Shown one piece after another: positions 12,373 to 23,313 of a stretch of DNA of 64,000 nucleotides. The notes beneath the pieces were generated by a model. It was not told the origin of the DNA and searched no databases. It saw nothing but the letters and a program-made list of their open reading frames with translations. Position 1 is the first letter of the stretch. Each line of letters opens with the position of its first letter. The stretch lies in the NCBI GenBank assembly GCA_963921195.1, contig OY992539.1, forward strand, positions 212,416,035 through 212,480,034. The letters are read 5' to 3'. The position numbers and the translations under genes are program-made. Origin of the DNA: Pegoplata infirma (lineage: Eukaryota; Arthropoda; Insecta; Diptera; Anthomyiidae).

Positions 12373-14018
12373 AGTTGAGTTGAGGGTGGGTTGTACAAGC
12401 CTAAAAATAGGTAAATTTTTAGGCAAGTCCATGGCGCTCAGACTTAAAATAGTCCATTGTACCGTAGCCAGAAAAGAAAGATTAAGTAAGGGTGATAAAA
12501 GGTTGAGAAGAAAAAGGAAGAAAAGTGCTTGCTCAGAATTTCTCAGTTGCTTTCACAAACTTGAGAAAATCAGACAAGGGAAGTCCATGGACCGTGTCAA
12601 TAGACAGAATATCAGAACCCAATATCCGCAGTCTAGCCCTTGAGAACGCTGGACAACAACATACATAATGTTCAGTTGTGTCATCATCCTCAAGACAAGC
12701 CACGCATAATGGGTCTGATAAGACACCTAATCTCGTCATATGATGAGCACAGGCATTGTGTCCCGTAATTAAGCCAGTAAGTCTGCGACAGTCTATTCTA
12801 CTGAGACTGAGTAGATAGTTAGCCACTTTCTTGTCTGGCTTAATTACAAAACGTTTGGTATTCTTGCATGCCAACTCATTTGACTATCTTTCCATGAAAG
12901 TTGCTTTCATATGAGAGTTGATCCAACGCATCAGCCATGTCAAGCCAATACCAATTTGAGGTTCCGGATTGTAAGGAATTGTATCAGAGCCAAGATTTGC
13001 CAAAGAGTCAGCAATCTCGTTTCCACGTATTCCCCTATGACCCGGAACCTACAGAAGACTGACGCTATTCCCACATGAGACCTCATTGAGTCTGCGTCTA
13101 CATTCCTGGACAATTTTGGATGAAGTGACTGAAGATTCAAGTGCAATGAGCGCAGCCTGGCTGTCACTGCAAATACTGATTCTCCTATTACTCCATCTGT
13201 TCCCAAATATCCAGGTCGCTACGTCCAAAATAGCAAATATTTCAGTCTGAAATAATGTAGCCATTTTTCCCATAGCATTTGGTCGCATCGTCCAAATACC
13301 AGTCAGACCCAGAGCCATTTAAGGTACTGGATCCATCCGTGTAGAAAGTATCCGTGTAATATTCCAGTAGGTCTGCTGGGTTTCCCCAGTCTTCCCTACT
13401 CGGAAATATTACAGTAAACTTCCTACCAAACTCGATGCAAGAGGTTGTATTGTCCAAAGGCATAGAAAACATCGGACAAAGTTCCGATAGCCTATTGAAC
13501 AGACGACCATGTCCCACATTGTACTCCCCATGCCATGTTCCGCTTTTGCGGAGCCGGCACAAAGATTTCATGGCTTCTCCTTGAATATTTAAGTCCAAGG
13601 GAAGCATATCTAACATAGCGTCCAGAGCTGCGCCTGGGGTGGTGCTCATGGCACCAGTAATTCCCAAGGCAGCCGCTCTTTGCAGTCCGTTTAGCTTGGA
13701 TCGAATAGTTTTCACCATCGTTCTCGGCCACCAGACTACCGCCGCATACGTCACAATAGGTCTAATTACAGCTATGTACATCCAATGTACATTAGCAGGT
13801 CTTAGACCCCATGTCTTTCCAAAAGCACGCCGACACTGCCAGAAAATCCGAAGTGCCCGTGAAACTTTTTGTTCAACATGTTTTGTCCACATTAGTTTAC
13901 TATCTAGGGTAACCCCTAAATACTTAACTTCTGTGGACAGTTGAAGAGTTATGCCCTTCAACGTAGGAAGCTGAAGACCCTTATGTTTGGTTCTTCGCGT
14001 GAACAACACGAGTGTTGT
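12373..14018 (-). mobile_element. 5'-truncated LINE (non-LTR retrotransposon) with RNase H
   Basis: The GC content and codon structure differ sharply from the surrounding AT-rich DNA. The minus strand encodes the C-terminal part of a reverse transcriptase, an RNase H domain and a CCHC-type tail. Homology stops abruptly at ~14015, where the preceding reverse transcriptase core would be expected: typical 5' truncation on integration. The 3' side, after the stop at 12533, runs about 160 bp to ~12373. No clear poly(A) and no convincing target duplication were seen. The RNase H points to the I/LOA-type group of non-LTR elements; I cannot fix the clade by eye. Confidence 0.85.
12533..14014 (-). pseudogene. 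Non-LTR retrotransposon polyprotein remnant (RT C-terminus, RNase H, CCHC)
   Basis: Reading from 14014 down, the first frame contains VLFTRRTK, then KYLGVTLDSKLMW, the conserved region just after the reverse transcriptase palm/thumb. The RNase H domain starts at FYTDGSS (first catalytic Asp near 13337). A frameshift near 13,300 moves the frame, which continues with LFQTEIFAI (catalytic Glu) and ICSDSQAAL (second Asp). The frame then meets a TAG at 13049-13051 exactly where Trp is expected before VPGHRGIRGNEIADSLA, which holds the RNase H His and final Asp. A second TAG lies at 12884-12886. The last open part (to the TGA at 12533) has LTGLITGHNACAHHMTRLG and a Cys-X2-Cys-X8-His-X4-Cys motif near 12706-12653. 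The reverse transcriptase catalytic core is missing. One frameshift plus two stops make it non-functional. The family assignment is secure; the clade is not. Confidence 0.9.
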
Positions 14019-14649
14019 ATAGTAAAATTTTATATTTTTTGAGAATTTCCAACAAAATTTTGAAAACTTGAAAAATTCAAAATATTAAAAAAATAATAAA
14101 AAAATTATCTTGCGATACATTATTTTTATAAATTTTGATTTGCCGAATACGAATATCAAAAACAATCTGAAATCAGTGGAGCGGATATCGCCATTTTGTC
14201 AAAAAATTTCCATAAATGGCCGTTTTTTGTTTACTACGTCCAAGAAAAAGTTTAGAATTTTTGGTGAAAATTTTCCAATAATAAACTCTTTGAAACAATT
14301 TTGTTGTTATTTTCTAATCTTAAAATCATTTCTACTGTTCCAATGGTGCGTCATAGAGTGGTAATTTCCAAGACCGACCCCCATTCAGAGATAGGGCGTA
14401 AGTTTGTTTTAAAAAAAAGTTGGAGGTTAAAAATATATGGGGGTCGGTCTCACTAATGACCCCTCTTGGACGCACCATTGGACCGGTAGAAGCTGATTAA
14501 ATAAAACAAATTTACAAAAAAACAAGTAAGAAAGCTATATTCGGCTGTGCCGAATCTTTAAATACCCTCCACCAATGTGATGATTTAAAAAACAAACAAG
14601 TTTGTTTTATTTATACCTCAGGAAATAAAAAAGTACCAAAAAGTGTACT

Positions 14650-15417
14650 TTCGGTACTTTTAATAAAAGGTACTTTTTCTAAAAGGTACTTTTAATGAAA
14701 GGTACTTTTTATAAAAGGTACTTTTTGTTAGAGGTACTTATTATAAAAGGTACTTTTTTAAATGGTACTTTTTATAAAAAGTAATTTTGTAAAAGGTACT
14801 TTTTCTATTAAAAGTACCTTTTATAAAAGGTACTTTTTATAAAAGGTTCTTTTTAAAAAAGGTACTTTTAATAAAAGGTACTTTTTATTAAAGGTACTTT
14901 TTATAAAAGGTGCTTTTTATAAAAGGTACTTTTTATAAAAGATACTTTTTATAAAAGGTGCTTTTTGTAAAAGGTACTTTTTATAAAAGGTACTTTTTAC
15001 AAAAGGTACTTTTTATAAAAGGTACTTTTTATAAAAGGTAATTTTTATAAAAGGTACTTTTTATAAAAGATACTTTTTATGAAAGGTACTTTTAATAAAA
15101 GGTACTTTTTATAAAAGGTACTTTTTATAAAAGGTACTTTTTATAAAAGGTACTTTTTATAAAAGGTACTTTTTATAAAAGGTACTTTTTATAAAAGGTT
15201 CTTTTTATAAAAGGTACTTTTTATAAAGGTACTTTTTATAAAAGGTACTTTTTATAAAAGGTACTTTTTATAAAAGGTACTTTTTATAAAAGGTACTTTT
15301 TATAAAAGGTACTTTTTAAAAAAGTAACTTTTTATAAAAGGTACTTTTTATATTTTTATAAAATGTACTTTTTATAAAAGGTACTTTTTATAAAAGGTAC
15401 TTTTTGAAAACGGTACA
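14650..15417. repeat. 16-bp satellite, unit ATAAAAGGTACTTTTT
   Basis: About 48 units of mainly 16 bp, diverged at both edges and very regular in the middle (15100-15300). It starts right after the element's own AAAGTACCAAAAAGTGTACT sequence and passes through intermediate forms such as CGGTACTTTTAATAAAAGGT. This suggests local origin by expansion of the element's sequence. Confidence 0.93.
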
Positions 15418-15479
15418 GAATTTTCGGAAAGTACTTGTTCCAGAATGTTTTATTTCACTAAAGGATCCTACATTCTAAA

Positions 15480-16375
15480 TTTCAAGTTTGAATAAAATTT
15501 CAGTAAATAAAAAAGAAGTACCAAAAGTACTTTTTTACCCATTTTACCTCAGTAGAATCAACATTGGCAAAACCCCAGCCTTAGTGAATCTTTTTTCCGG
15601 AAGGTGAACCGACATTGCAAATTTCCATTTTCTAGTACCATTATTTAAGGAAATATAAAATGTAACAAAAGTACATATTTTTACCCTTTTTACCCTATTA
15701 GAAAAATCATTGGGAAAAACCCAGCCTTAGGGGATCTATATTCCGGGAGGTGAACATAGAGTCCAAATTTCAAGTTTATGTGACAATTTTTTAAGGAAAT
15801 ATAATAGGTGCCAAAAGTACAGATTTTTCCCCCCTTTTTACCCTCTTAGAATCAACATTGGCAATAATCCAGCCGTACTGGATCTATATTCTAGAATGTG
15901 AACATACTGTCCGAATTTCAAGTTTCTATGACCATTATTTCAGGAGATATAAAAAGCACCAAAAGTACAGTTTTTTACCCTTTTGACCCCCTTAGAATTA
16001 ACACTGGCAAAAATCCAGCCTTAATGGATCTATATTCGGGGAGGTGAACTTACAGTCCAAATTTCAAGTCTCTATGATCATTATATCAGAAGATTTAAAA
16101 AGTACCAAAAGTACAATTTTTTTTACCATTTTTACCCCCTTACCATTGGCTAAACTCCAGCCATAGTGGATCTATATTGCGGGAGGGTAACATACAGTCC
16201 AAATTTCAAGTCTCTATGACCATTATATCGGGAGATATAAAAAGTACCAAAAGTACAGTATTTTACCCTTTTTACCCCCTTAGAATCAACATTGGCAAAA
16301 ATCCAGCCTTAGTGGATCTTTATTCCGGAAGGTCAAACTACAGTCCAAATTTCAAGTCTCTAACTTCAGCGGTTT
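15480..16375. repeat. Six ~146-bp tandem repeats inside the mini-me-like element
   Basis: CCAAAAGTAC recurs at 15521, 15665 (as ACAAAAGTAC), 15811, 15959, 16105 and 16247, spacing 142-148 bp. Each unit repeats TTTTTACCC, TTAGAATCAACATTGGCAAA, ATCCAGCCTTAGTGGATCTA, TCCGGGAGGTGAACATACAG and CCAAATTTCAAGTCTCTATG. Divergence between units is moderate, so the amplification is not very recent. Confidence 0.9.
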
Positions 16376-17007
16376 GGGCTGGGCGATGATGAATGAGTAT
16401 GTCAGTCAGTCATATTACTCTTTTATATATATACATTTTCCGGATTTGGGCCATTTTTGCCATAAAGTTTATTTCTGTCTTTTATTATTTAACAAAATTT
16501 ATTTTTTTAAATGAAAATATTTTTTTTTTAAGAAATCTGAACAAAATTGAATTTTGGCGATATTTTACATCCGATTTGGCGACAAAGCCAAAAAAAAAGT
16601 CTGGCAACCCCATTAATATGACAAAGCAAAAAATGGACACACACACACATGCTATATAAAAAAAAAAACTATTAATTTTTTTATTATTACCTAACGAACT
16701 TTTTTTTAATTAAATTTAGATTTTGTTTTACATATGTTAAAGCTTTTTTGTAAAGATTTTTTTCCTTTTTCTCAGTTTTTTTTTTTTATTTCCGTTTTCT
16801 TTCTTATGTATCACACAAAATATGAGTTAATTTAGGGTTATGTTGAAAAAAATTATGAGTTTTTTCAGTAATTCGCTCATAATTTTTAAAATACTTAACC
16901 GATTTTAATAAAAAATACATGAGTTTTTGCCTGGCAAAATTACGCAACTTTTGGTACCCCAAGCGTTTAAATCTGTTTCGGAGTATTGCCAAAAACGTGA
17001 TTTCAAC
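16376..17007. other. Non-coding interior of the mini-me-like element
   Basis: AT-rich linker between the tandem repeats and the (GACA)n microsatellite, with a short (AC)n run near 16634. Part (16810-16990) is the moderately conserved region preceding the core. No coding signal. Confidence 0.5.
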
Positions 17008-17024
17008 AGACAGACAGACAGACG

Positions 17025-17056
<32 letters not shown>

Positions 17057-17877
17057 GACATCGCTAGATCGACTTAAAATCGATCAAGGATCATGAATAT
17101 ATATACTTTATGGGGTCCTAAACCAATATTTCAATGTGTTACATACGGAATGACAAACTTATATATACCCTCTATCACCAGAGTGGAGGGTATAAAAAAA
17201 ATTGTATGGGGACCGCCTTAATAGTAAAAGATAGAGACTAGGTGTCTTCAGAGAAAATGTTTGAACTTAAAGAAATATTGTGGGTCGGTCATAAATTTGA
17301 TTGCTCTTAGGGCACTTTTTGGGCAGTTAGAGCGGTTGGAGCAAATTTTAAAAAATGGCATTTTGTGTTAGAGCCCCCTTAGAAATTGGAGATAGGGTAT
17401 TATTTTGATCCAAAGAAATTTTTAGATGTAAAAATTAATGGGGGTCGGTCTAGGAAATGACCCCTCTATGACGCACCATTGGAGCAGTAGAAATGATTTT
17501 AAGATTGGAAAATTACAATAAAATTTTTTCAAAAAATTTTAAAAAATAGTAATAATCGTTAGAATCGATAGGAATTTTACACAAATTTTAAAAAATCAAA
17601 GAGTACATACATTTTCAAAAATGAGATTTAAATGTTAAAACTAAAAAATCGCATACTAGAGCACTTTTAAGAATTTGTTTGGATTTTTTTTTTTTTTAAA
17701 AATTGAAATTTGGACCATTATTGAAGAAGTTGTGAGTAAAAGAAGGTTGAGTAAAGGAACAAACTACCAAATCATCAAAAAAATCTGAGAATTTACCACG
17801 AAGGAGTTTTCGAAGCAAATTGGGAAAATCTAAAAAAAAAATTCAAATTGTTCGATTTGACATGGAATGCCCGATAT

Positions 17878-18312
17878 ATTATTGATCAGTGATCGATTTT
17901 AAGACATTCTAGCGATGTACGTCTGTCTCTTCGTCGGTCCGTCTGTGAAAACAGTGATCACGACCAAAGTATTAAACAAATATGACCAAGTCTTTGCATA
18001 TTTACTTGTTGTTGCCATAAGCAGTTTGGTATTGCATTTGAGCGAAATCGGTTCAGCGGTTCAATAGTTATGAAAGAAAATGTAGGAACACCTCGAAAAT
18101 TTTGGTACATTTAACATAACCTAAAAATACACAATGCTTTGTACAAACAAATTTTTTTACAAAAAAAAAATTCGTCGATTTTTTTTTCACCAACAATTTT
18201 TTTTGCGTATTTTTTTCAAATTTTTTATTTTTTATTTTTGCACACAAACTTTTTTACATTGTGGAGGGTATCAATACATTCGAGACGGTCGAATTTAACG
18301 TTTTTACTTGTT
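17878..18312 (-). mobile_element. Diverged mini-me-like fragment
   Basis: Inverse orientation: ATCGATTTTAAGACATTCTAGCGATGTACG with GTCTGTC/GTCGGTC repeats, then GCGAAATCGGTTCAGCGGTT, then TTACATTGTGGAGGGTATCA, TTCGAGACGGTCGAATTTAA and TACTTG. The outer TATAGAGGGTATA-type end is missing. It sits directly against the right end of the second fold-back copy. A short extra end copy (TTGTAGAGGGTATCACTACA) follows at 18380-18430. Confidence 0.7.
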
Positions 18313-18432
18313 TTTAATATTTTTTTTTTTTTCTCAAAAATAATTTCTTTTAAAAAAATTTCACAAAATCTTTTTTACTTTGTAGAGGGTATCACTACAT
18401 TCGGCAAGGCTGAGTTTAATTTTTTTGCTTCT

Positions 18433-19680
18433 TTTATATAGAAAAATTTCAAGATTTTTAGATTCTCTGATTTTAAATCATTTTTCCATATAGAAAAATT
18501 CTCAGATTTGAGACATTTTTCCTAATAAAAAAATTCTCAGATTCTGAGACATTTTTTCGTATTGAAAAAATTCTTAGATTCTGCGACATTTTTTCGTATA
18601 GAAAAATTTTTAAGACATTTTTTTTATAGAAAAATTCTCAGATTTTGAGACATTTTTCCGTATAGACTATTTCTAAGATTCTGAGAATTCAGATTCTGAG
18701 ACATTTTTCCGTATAAAAAAAAATTAAGTTTCGGAAACCTTTTCCGTTTAGAAAAATTCACAGATTCGGATACATTTTTCCGTATCGAAAAATTCTCAAA
18801 ATCTGAGACATTTTTCCGAATAAAAAAATTTTCAGGTTCTGAGACATTTTCCATATAGAGAATTGTTCAGATTCTAAGACACTTTTCCGTGTAGAAAACT
18901 TCTTGGATTGTGAAACATATTTCTGTATAGAAAAATGAGTAGACTCTGAGACATTTTTTCATATAGAAAAATTCTTAGATTCTGAAACATTTTTTACCAG
19001 ATTCTGAGACATTTTTCCGTATAGAAAAATTCTAAGATTTTTTCGATAAAAAAAAAAATAGAAAAATTCTCAGATTCTGAGATATTTTTACATATAGAAA
19101 AATTCTTTTTATTATTTTAAATTCTTTTTCACTTTTTTATTTTAAATTCTTTTTCACTTTTTACGTATAGAAATTTTTAAATTCTGAAACATTTTTCCGT
19201 ACTGAAAAATTCTCAAATTCTGAGATATTTTTTCGTGTATAAAAATTCTCAGATTTTTATGTATAAAAAAAAAATTTCAGATGCTAAGGCATTTTTCCGT
19301 AATTTTCAGATTCTGAAACAGTTTTCCATACAGAAAAATTCTTAGATTCTGAGACATTTTTTCGTATAAAAAAATTTTATTGATTCTGAAACTTTTTTCC
19401 GTTTACAAAAATTCTTAGATTTTGAAACATATTTCCGTGTAGAAAAATTTTTACTCTTGAGACATTTTTTCGTATAGAAAAAATCTGTGATTCTGAATCA
19501 TTTTTCCATAAAAAAATCTCAGCTTCTAAGACATTTTTACGTATAGAAAAATTTTCAGATTCTGAGACATGTTTTCGTATAAAAAAATTCTCAGATTCTG
19601 ATACATTTTTTTCGTACAAAAAAGTGTTAAGATTCTGAAGCCATATTTTGTATAGAAAAATTCTAAAATTCCCCTTTTTG
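18433..19680. repeat. Decayed array related to the 37-bp satellite, opposite orientation
   Basis: About 30 imperfect units of ~37-40 bp built on GATTCTGAGACATTTTTCCG and TATAGAAAAATTCTCA. Read on the other strand this is the 37-bp satellite unit (CTCAGAATCTGAGA with GGAAAAATGT). Units are strongly diverged and partly deleted, in contrast to the uniform array at 1-4047. Open frames on the minus strand (18624-18854, 19377-19619) repeat short peptides because of the repeat and are not genes. Confidence 0.88.
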
Positions 19681-20239
19681 TAGGGTATTTTTTGTATTAT
19701 TATTTTTTATTTTTCAAATTAAACATGTAGTTGAAGTGCAATATTTTGCTCAAGGTTGCAATTTGCAAATTAGCGATGCTCACTTGTAAACTTTATTTGT
19801 GTTTTTTTTGTTGTTATTGTTGTTAAACATTTATTTTAGCCACACATATGCAAACTGTTTTTTTTTTTGTTTAGTAATTTATATAAATTATTTAATAACT
19901 TCAAGGAAGTCATGTTTTTTGTTTTCTTTCTTCTTTTCATTGTATTTAGCATCTTTGTCTAAATGTATAATCATATTGTTCGTTTTAAAAATTACTTAAC
20001 TACTGAATTTTTTTAAATAATTCTATTTAAAATTATAACATTAATGAGAATTACTATGAAATGGGTATTGTATAAAAGTAGTTCACATTCAAATTCATTC
20101 AAGTAGTAATTGTTATTTATGTTGTAGTGTTAAAATATACTAAATGCAAATTTTTTGTACAGAGAATACTTAAAAACAGTGAAATGTTAAATAGAAAGAC
20201 AGTAAAAATTTAATAAAAAAATCACAAAAATATTTTAAA
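19681..20239. other. AT-rich non-coding stretch
   Basis: No element ends, coding signal or repeats recognised. The 66-codon frame at 19799-19999 is low-complexity. Confidence 0.5.
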
Positions 20240-20475
20240 ATGTATTATTGTCACTCGAAAATATTTTTACACTCAAAAAACCACAAAATACACTCGAAAA
20301 AATGTTGTATTTTTTTACAAAAGTGAAAAAAATAAGTTTTTTACTCGAAATAAAATATTTCTAATCAAAATTGGTTATTTTTTTCAAGTTTAAAATTTTT
20401 TATCACCTCAAAGGAGCATTGTGGAAGGTATTCATAGATTCGGAAAGTTGAATTAAACTTTTGTACTTGTTTTTT
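20240..20475 (-). mobile_element. mini-me-like element, end fragment
   Basis: It contains the ACACTCGAAAAAATGTTGT-type short repeats typical of the inner part, TTTCTAATCAAAATTGGTTA, GCATTGTGGAAGGTATTCAT and CGGAAAGTTGAATTAAACTT followed by TACTTG. The (GTCY)n part and the other end are missing. Confidence 0.65.
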
Positions 20476-21744
20476 TTTGTTCAAAATGAGTTCAGCGTTT
20501 TTTTTAGGGGGCTGCCTGCTTCTAGCTAGTATCCGTTTTAAATAGCTTTCCCTGTTTTTGTTTTAACCTTGTTTTACAGACATGTGTTACAATTTGAAAT
20601 AGTTAAAAAGAATCTTTAAATCTTTTCTACTCCATACATTACAATTTGTTGTTTATATTATATTGTGCAATTGACTTATGCTAATGTATGTTTGTTTTAC
20701 TTTATGTGCTTTTTTATTTTTGAAATGTTAACATTTTCTTGTTTATAGTCTGTTTGTTAAATTTGTTATTTGGCTTTAGGCCACACGTATTGTTAGCATT
20801 TGTTACACATTTTTTTAAAGCCAAGATTGACACGCGTGCCACAAGTGCGTGATAGGGTTTAAAGATACAAAATGGTTTTTTAAAAATTGGTTTATTTATA
20901 TGGAGTAGAAACTAAAAGATTTATAATATACAAATAAATGACTCAGAATTGGAGAATTTTTCTATAGCGCAAAATGTTTTAGAATGTAAGAATTTTTCTT
21001 TACCATAAAATGATCCAAATGTGGGAATTTTTTAAAGAAAAATAAAAAAGATTCTGAGAAGATTTTTGCCATACTTTTATTCATTTTACCCTTAAAAAAA
21101 AATGATTTTCCAAATATGCCCTTCTTTGTGTTTTTTAATTGGCGGATCTTTCATGTTAAATTTTCAGATTCTCGGGTCATTAGTAATTTTTAATTTTTAC
21201 CTCCTTTTTGAATTAAAAATTCCCAAATTAATTTTTTCTGAATGTTTTTTTGCCCTGTTGAGGCTGTGGTTTGTTTTTATAAACTCATAATTTTTAATTT
21301 ATTTTTGTTTATATTTTTCTTTATGTGATTTTCATTAAACGATTACCACGTTATACATAAAACTATTAAAATCAACTTAAAATCATTGAAAATTTTGTAT
21401 ACTCAAATCCAAGAAGCTGAAGTCCAAATAATAATTTAAAAGAACACAATTGCAGTTAAAGTCAGGGAATAGAAATCAAAACATAAAAAAATTTATTTCC
21501 TCCTCCATACCAAACAGAAAAACCCAATGAATATACGAATTTTGTAATATGTATTACAAATGTTACATAGACACACACGAAATCTGATAAGAACTACCAA
21601 GTAGTAGTGGTAGTAGTAAAGACAACCGAACATTAAACAGGCAACATGTGAATATAGATTTTTTTGTATAAACAAGTGAATGTTTACAAAGACAAAGTAC
21701 TAAAGGGGAAGTTATGCCACGTCAAAAAAAAAAAAAAAAAATCA

Positions 21745-21910
21745 ATTGATATTTTTCGAATTAAAAAAATGTGGCCGGATTTTTGATAAATTGACTTTTA
21801 AAAAATGTAAAATTTCAGAACGGGTTCTCAAAATTTTCCAAAAAACAAATCCAAATCGATAGCCCATACAAAACTATATAAGAATGTAAATTTTTAAGAT
21901 TCATGAACCA
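21745..21910 (-). repeat. Dispersed repeat shared with 31550-31690
   Basis: On the other strand this reads ATAGTTTTGTATGGGCTAT, GGAAAATTTTGAGAACCCGTT and GTCAATTTATCAAAAATCCGG, matching 31575-31675 with small differences. Ends and family unknown. Confidence 0.65.
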
Positions 21911-21941
21911 TACAAGCATTTGATTCAAATATCCTTTTCAA

Positions 21942-22160
21942 GTTCGTTTCTTGAGTCTTTTGTTTAATTTTTGTAACATAAGAATTTTATACAAAAATAA
22001 CGGTCTATAATGTACCCCATACAAATTTAATTCAAAACTCTTCAAAAGGTTTGTTCCTTAAGTCTTTCGATTTATTTGAATATCAATCTAACAATAAATA
22101 CAACAACTCTGTTTATGACGAATCTTATTTAAATCAAGTTTGTTTCTTAAGTCTTTTGTT
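21942..22160 (-). repeat. Three isolated copies of the CTTAAG motif
   Basis: Inverted and partly diverged copies: GTTCGTTTCTTGAGTCTTTT (21942), GTTTGTTCCTTAAGTCTTTC (22049) and GTTTGTTTCTTAAGTCTTTT (22139). Spacing is ~107 and ~90 bp; the intervening sequence is not obviously repeated. Confidence 0.7.
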
Positions 22161-22967
22161 TTCCTTATCATAATACATCAAAGTCAATTTTCTTTCTCAG
22201 AAATCGTTATTTTTCACTTGGCATTACTTCCCCCAATAAAATTTTATTAAGTTTATTGGAAAAAAAATCTCTATTTAACAAATCCCTTCTGTCTTACCAT
22301 AACTCCTTGTTTTAAGTTTTCTGTTAAAATGTATTTGAACTACAAATACGATTTGTTATGAAAATATATTGAACTGCTGATGATGATGATGGTGAGATGA
22401 TTTCTAACACAAATATAAAAAAAATGTGTTAAAATGTTATTAATTTTTTTTTTGTTTTTTTTTTTTTTTCAATTAATTTGTTTAGGAGATCTCTCTTTCT
22501 ATGCAAGTGTTTTATAGGTATTCATGGAGATACATGAGTAGTTCATGTTTTTTTTTTGCTGTCTGCTATTTGCTAGTCTTGCTATCAAGGTTTATGATGT
22601 GTAGCATTCATTAAATTTCATGTTTTTAGTATGATTGTTAATTTGGTATTTGTAAAAAAAAAAAAATGTTGCTGTTATGATTGAATGTGTGGTAAATGTA
22701 ATAAATTATAAAATTTTTGACATGTTAACAACACTTGTTATTTGGTTCAGAAGTAAGTTGAAAAAAAAATTGTTTATGATTTTAAAACTGGATAAGATTT
22801 TTTTTTGTGTTTGCTGTGGGAACTAAATAGAGGAGAAAGCACAAATCTAAAAGGACAGGGTCACTACCTGGAATGAAACAGGAAACAAAATGGAATGAAG
22901 TTTTGTTTTACTTAAAATTTTTTTGTTAATTTTTTTTTTTTCATTTTAAATTTTTCACTAAAAAATA

Positions 22968-23310
22968 ACACTGTGCTGCAAGAAAAATGAGCATCATTGG
23001 AGCCATCAATGACAAATGAAGGTAAACCATCAAATAAACAAAATCACCAAAGGGGTTTACAAAGTTAGTTCCAATGTAATTTTTATGACTCACTGGAGTT
23101 TTTAATTTTTTATCAGTGAAATTGTATGATGGTTCATTTCCTAGAACATATTAACCCCTTATCTGTCATTTTTCCCCTTAGAGAACTAAACATTCTGCAA
23201 ATTTTGACACCAATTGCGGCCAAAACAAAACAATATTTATTTTTCACAAAATACACTACGATTGCGAACTTCAACCGGTTGCAGGGAGGCAAAGAAAGAC
23301 TCCAATACTT
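22968..23310. repeat. Dispersed element family, left part (related to 27250 and 30060-30310)
   Basis: Starts CACTGTGCTGCAAGAAAAAT and continues with CATTGGAGCCATCAATGACA, TGGAGTTTTTAATTTTTTAT, AAAATTGTATGATGG and AACATATTAACCCCTTATCT. The same order of blocks occurs at 30070-30290, and the start is matched by CACTGTTCAATAAGAAAACT at 27251, where another element has inserted. The family is unidentified; no coding region. Confidence 0.65.
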
Positions 23311-23313
23311 TTT

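Larger units (their letters stand above)
14522..17194 (+). mobile_element. mini-me-like element carrying an internal satellite and tandem repeats
   Basis: It begins ACAAGTAAGAAAGCTATATT with GGCTGTGCCGAATC and ATACCCTCCACCA. It ends with (GACA/GACG)n at 17008-17060, TCGCTAGATCGACTTAAAAT, ATATATATACTTTATGGGGT and TACCCTCTATCACCAGAGTG then GAGGGTATA. This (GTCY)n plus (TA)n arrangement around a conserved core is the known mark of dipteran mini-me elements, which have been linked to INE-1/DINE-1-type elements. No open reading frame that looks real. The element is much longer than the others here because it contains a 16-bp satellite (14650-15417) and six ~146-bp tandem repeats (15480-16375). Confidence 0.8.
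14285..17877. mobile_element. Second fold-back element copy, split by a mini-me-like insertion
   Basis: 14285-14521 matches 9520-10190 of the first fold-back in parts (TTCTACTGTTCCAATGGTGC, GGGGGTCGGTCTCACTAATG, GGACCGGTAGAAGCTGATTA). 17195-17877 resumes with TTGTATGGGGACCGCCTTAA and runs to CATGGAATGCCCGATATA, the right end. The interruption lies in an A-run that is continuous in the first copy. The left end is not recognisable: 14019-14284, next to the LINE break, does not match the first copy. Confidence 0.75.
20476..22960. other. AT-rich non-coding stretch with scattered motifs
   Basis: No gene recognised. Included are weak 37-bp-satellite relatives near 20940-21060, three inverted copies of the CTTAAG motif near 21942, 22049 and 22137, a repeat shared with 31550-31690 (see 21745-21910), a short (GAT)n run at 22381 and many homopolymer runs. 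Confidence 0.55.

Noticed and set aside
19799..19999. 66-residue hydrophobic frame as a membrane peptide gene
   Set aside because: T-rich low-complexity DNA yields Phe/Leu-rich peptides by composition alone.
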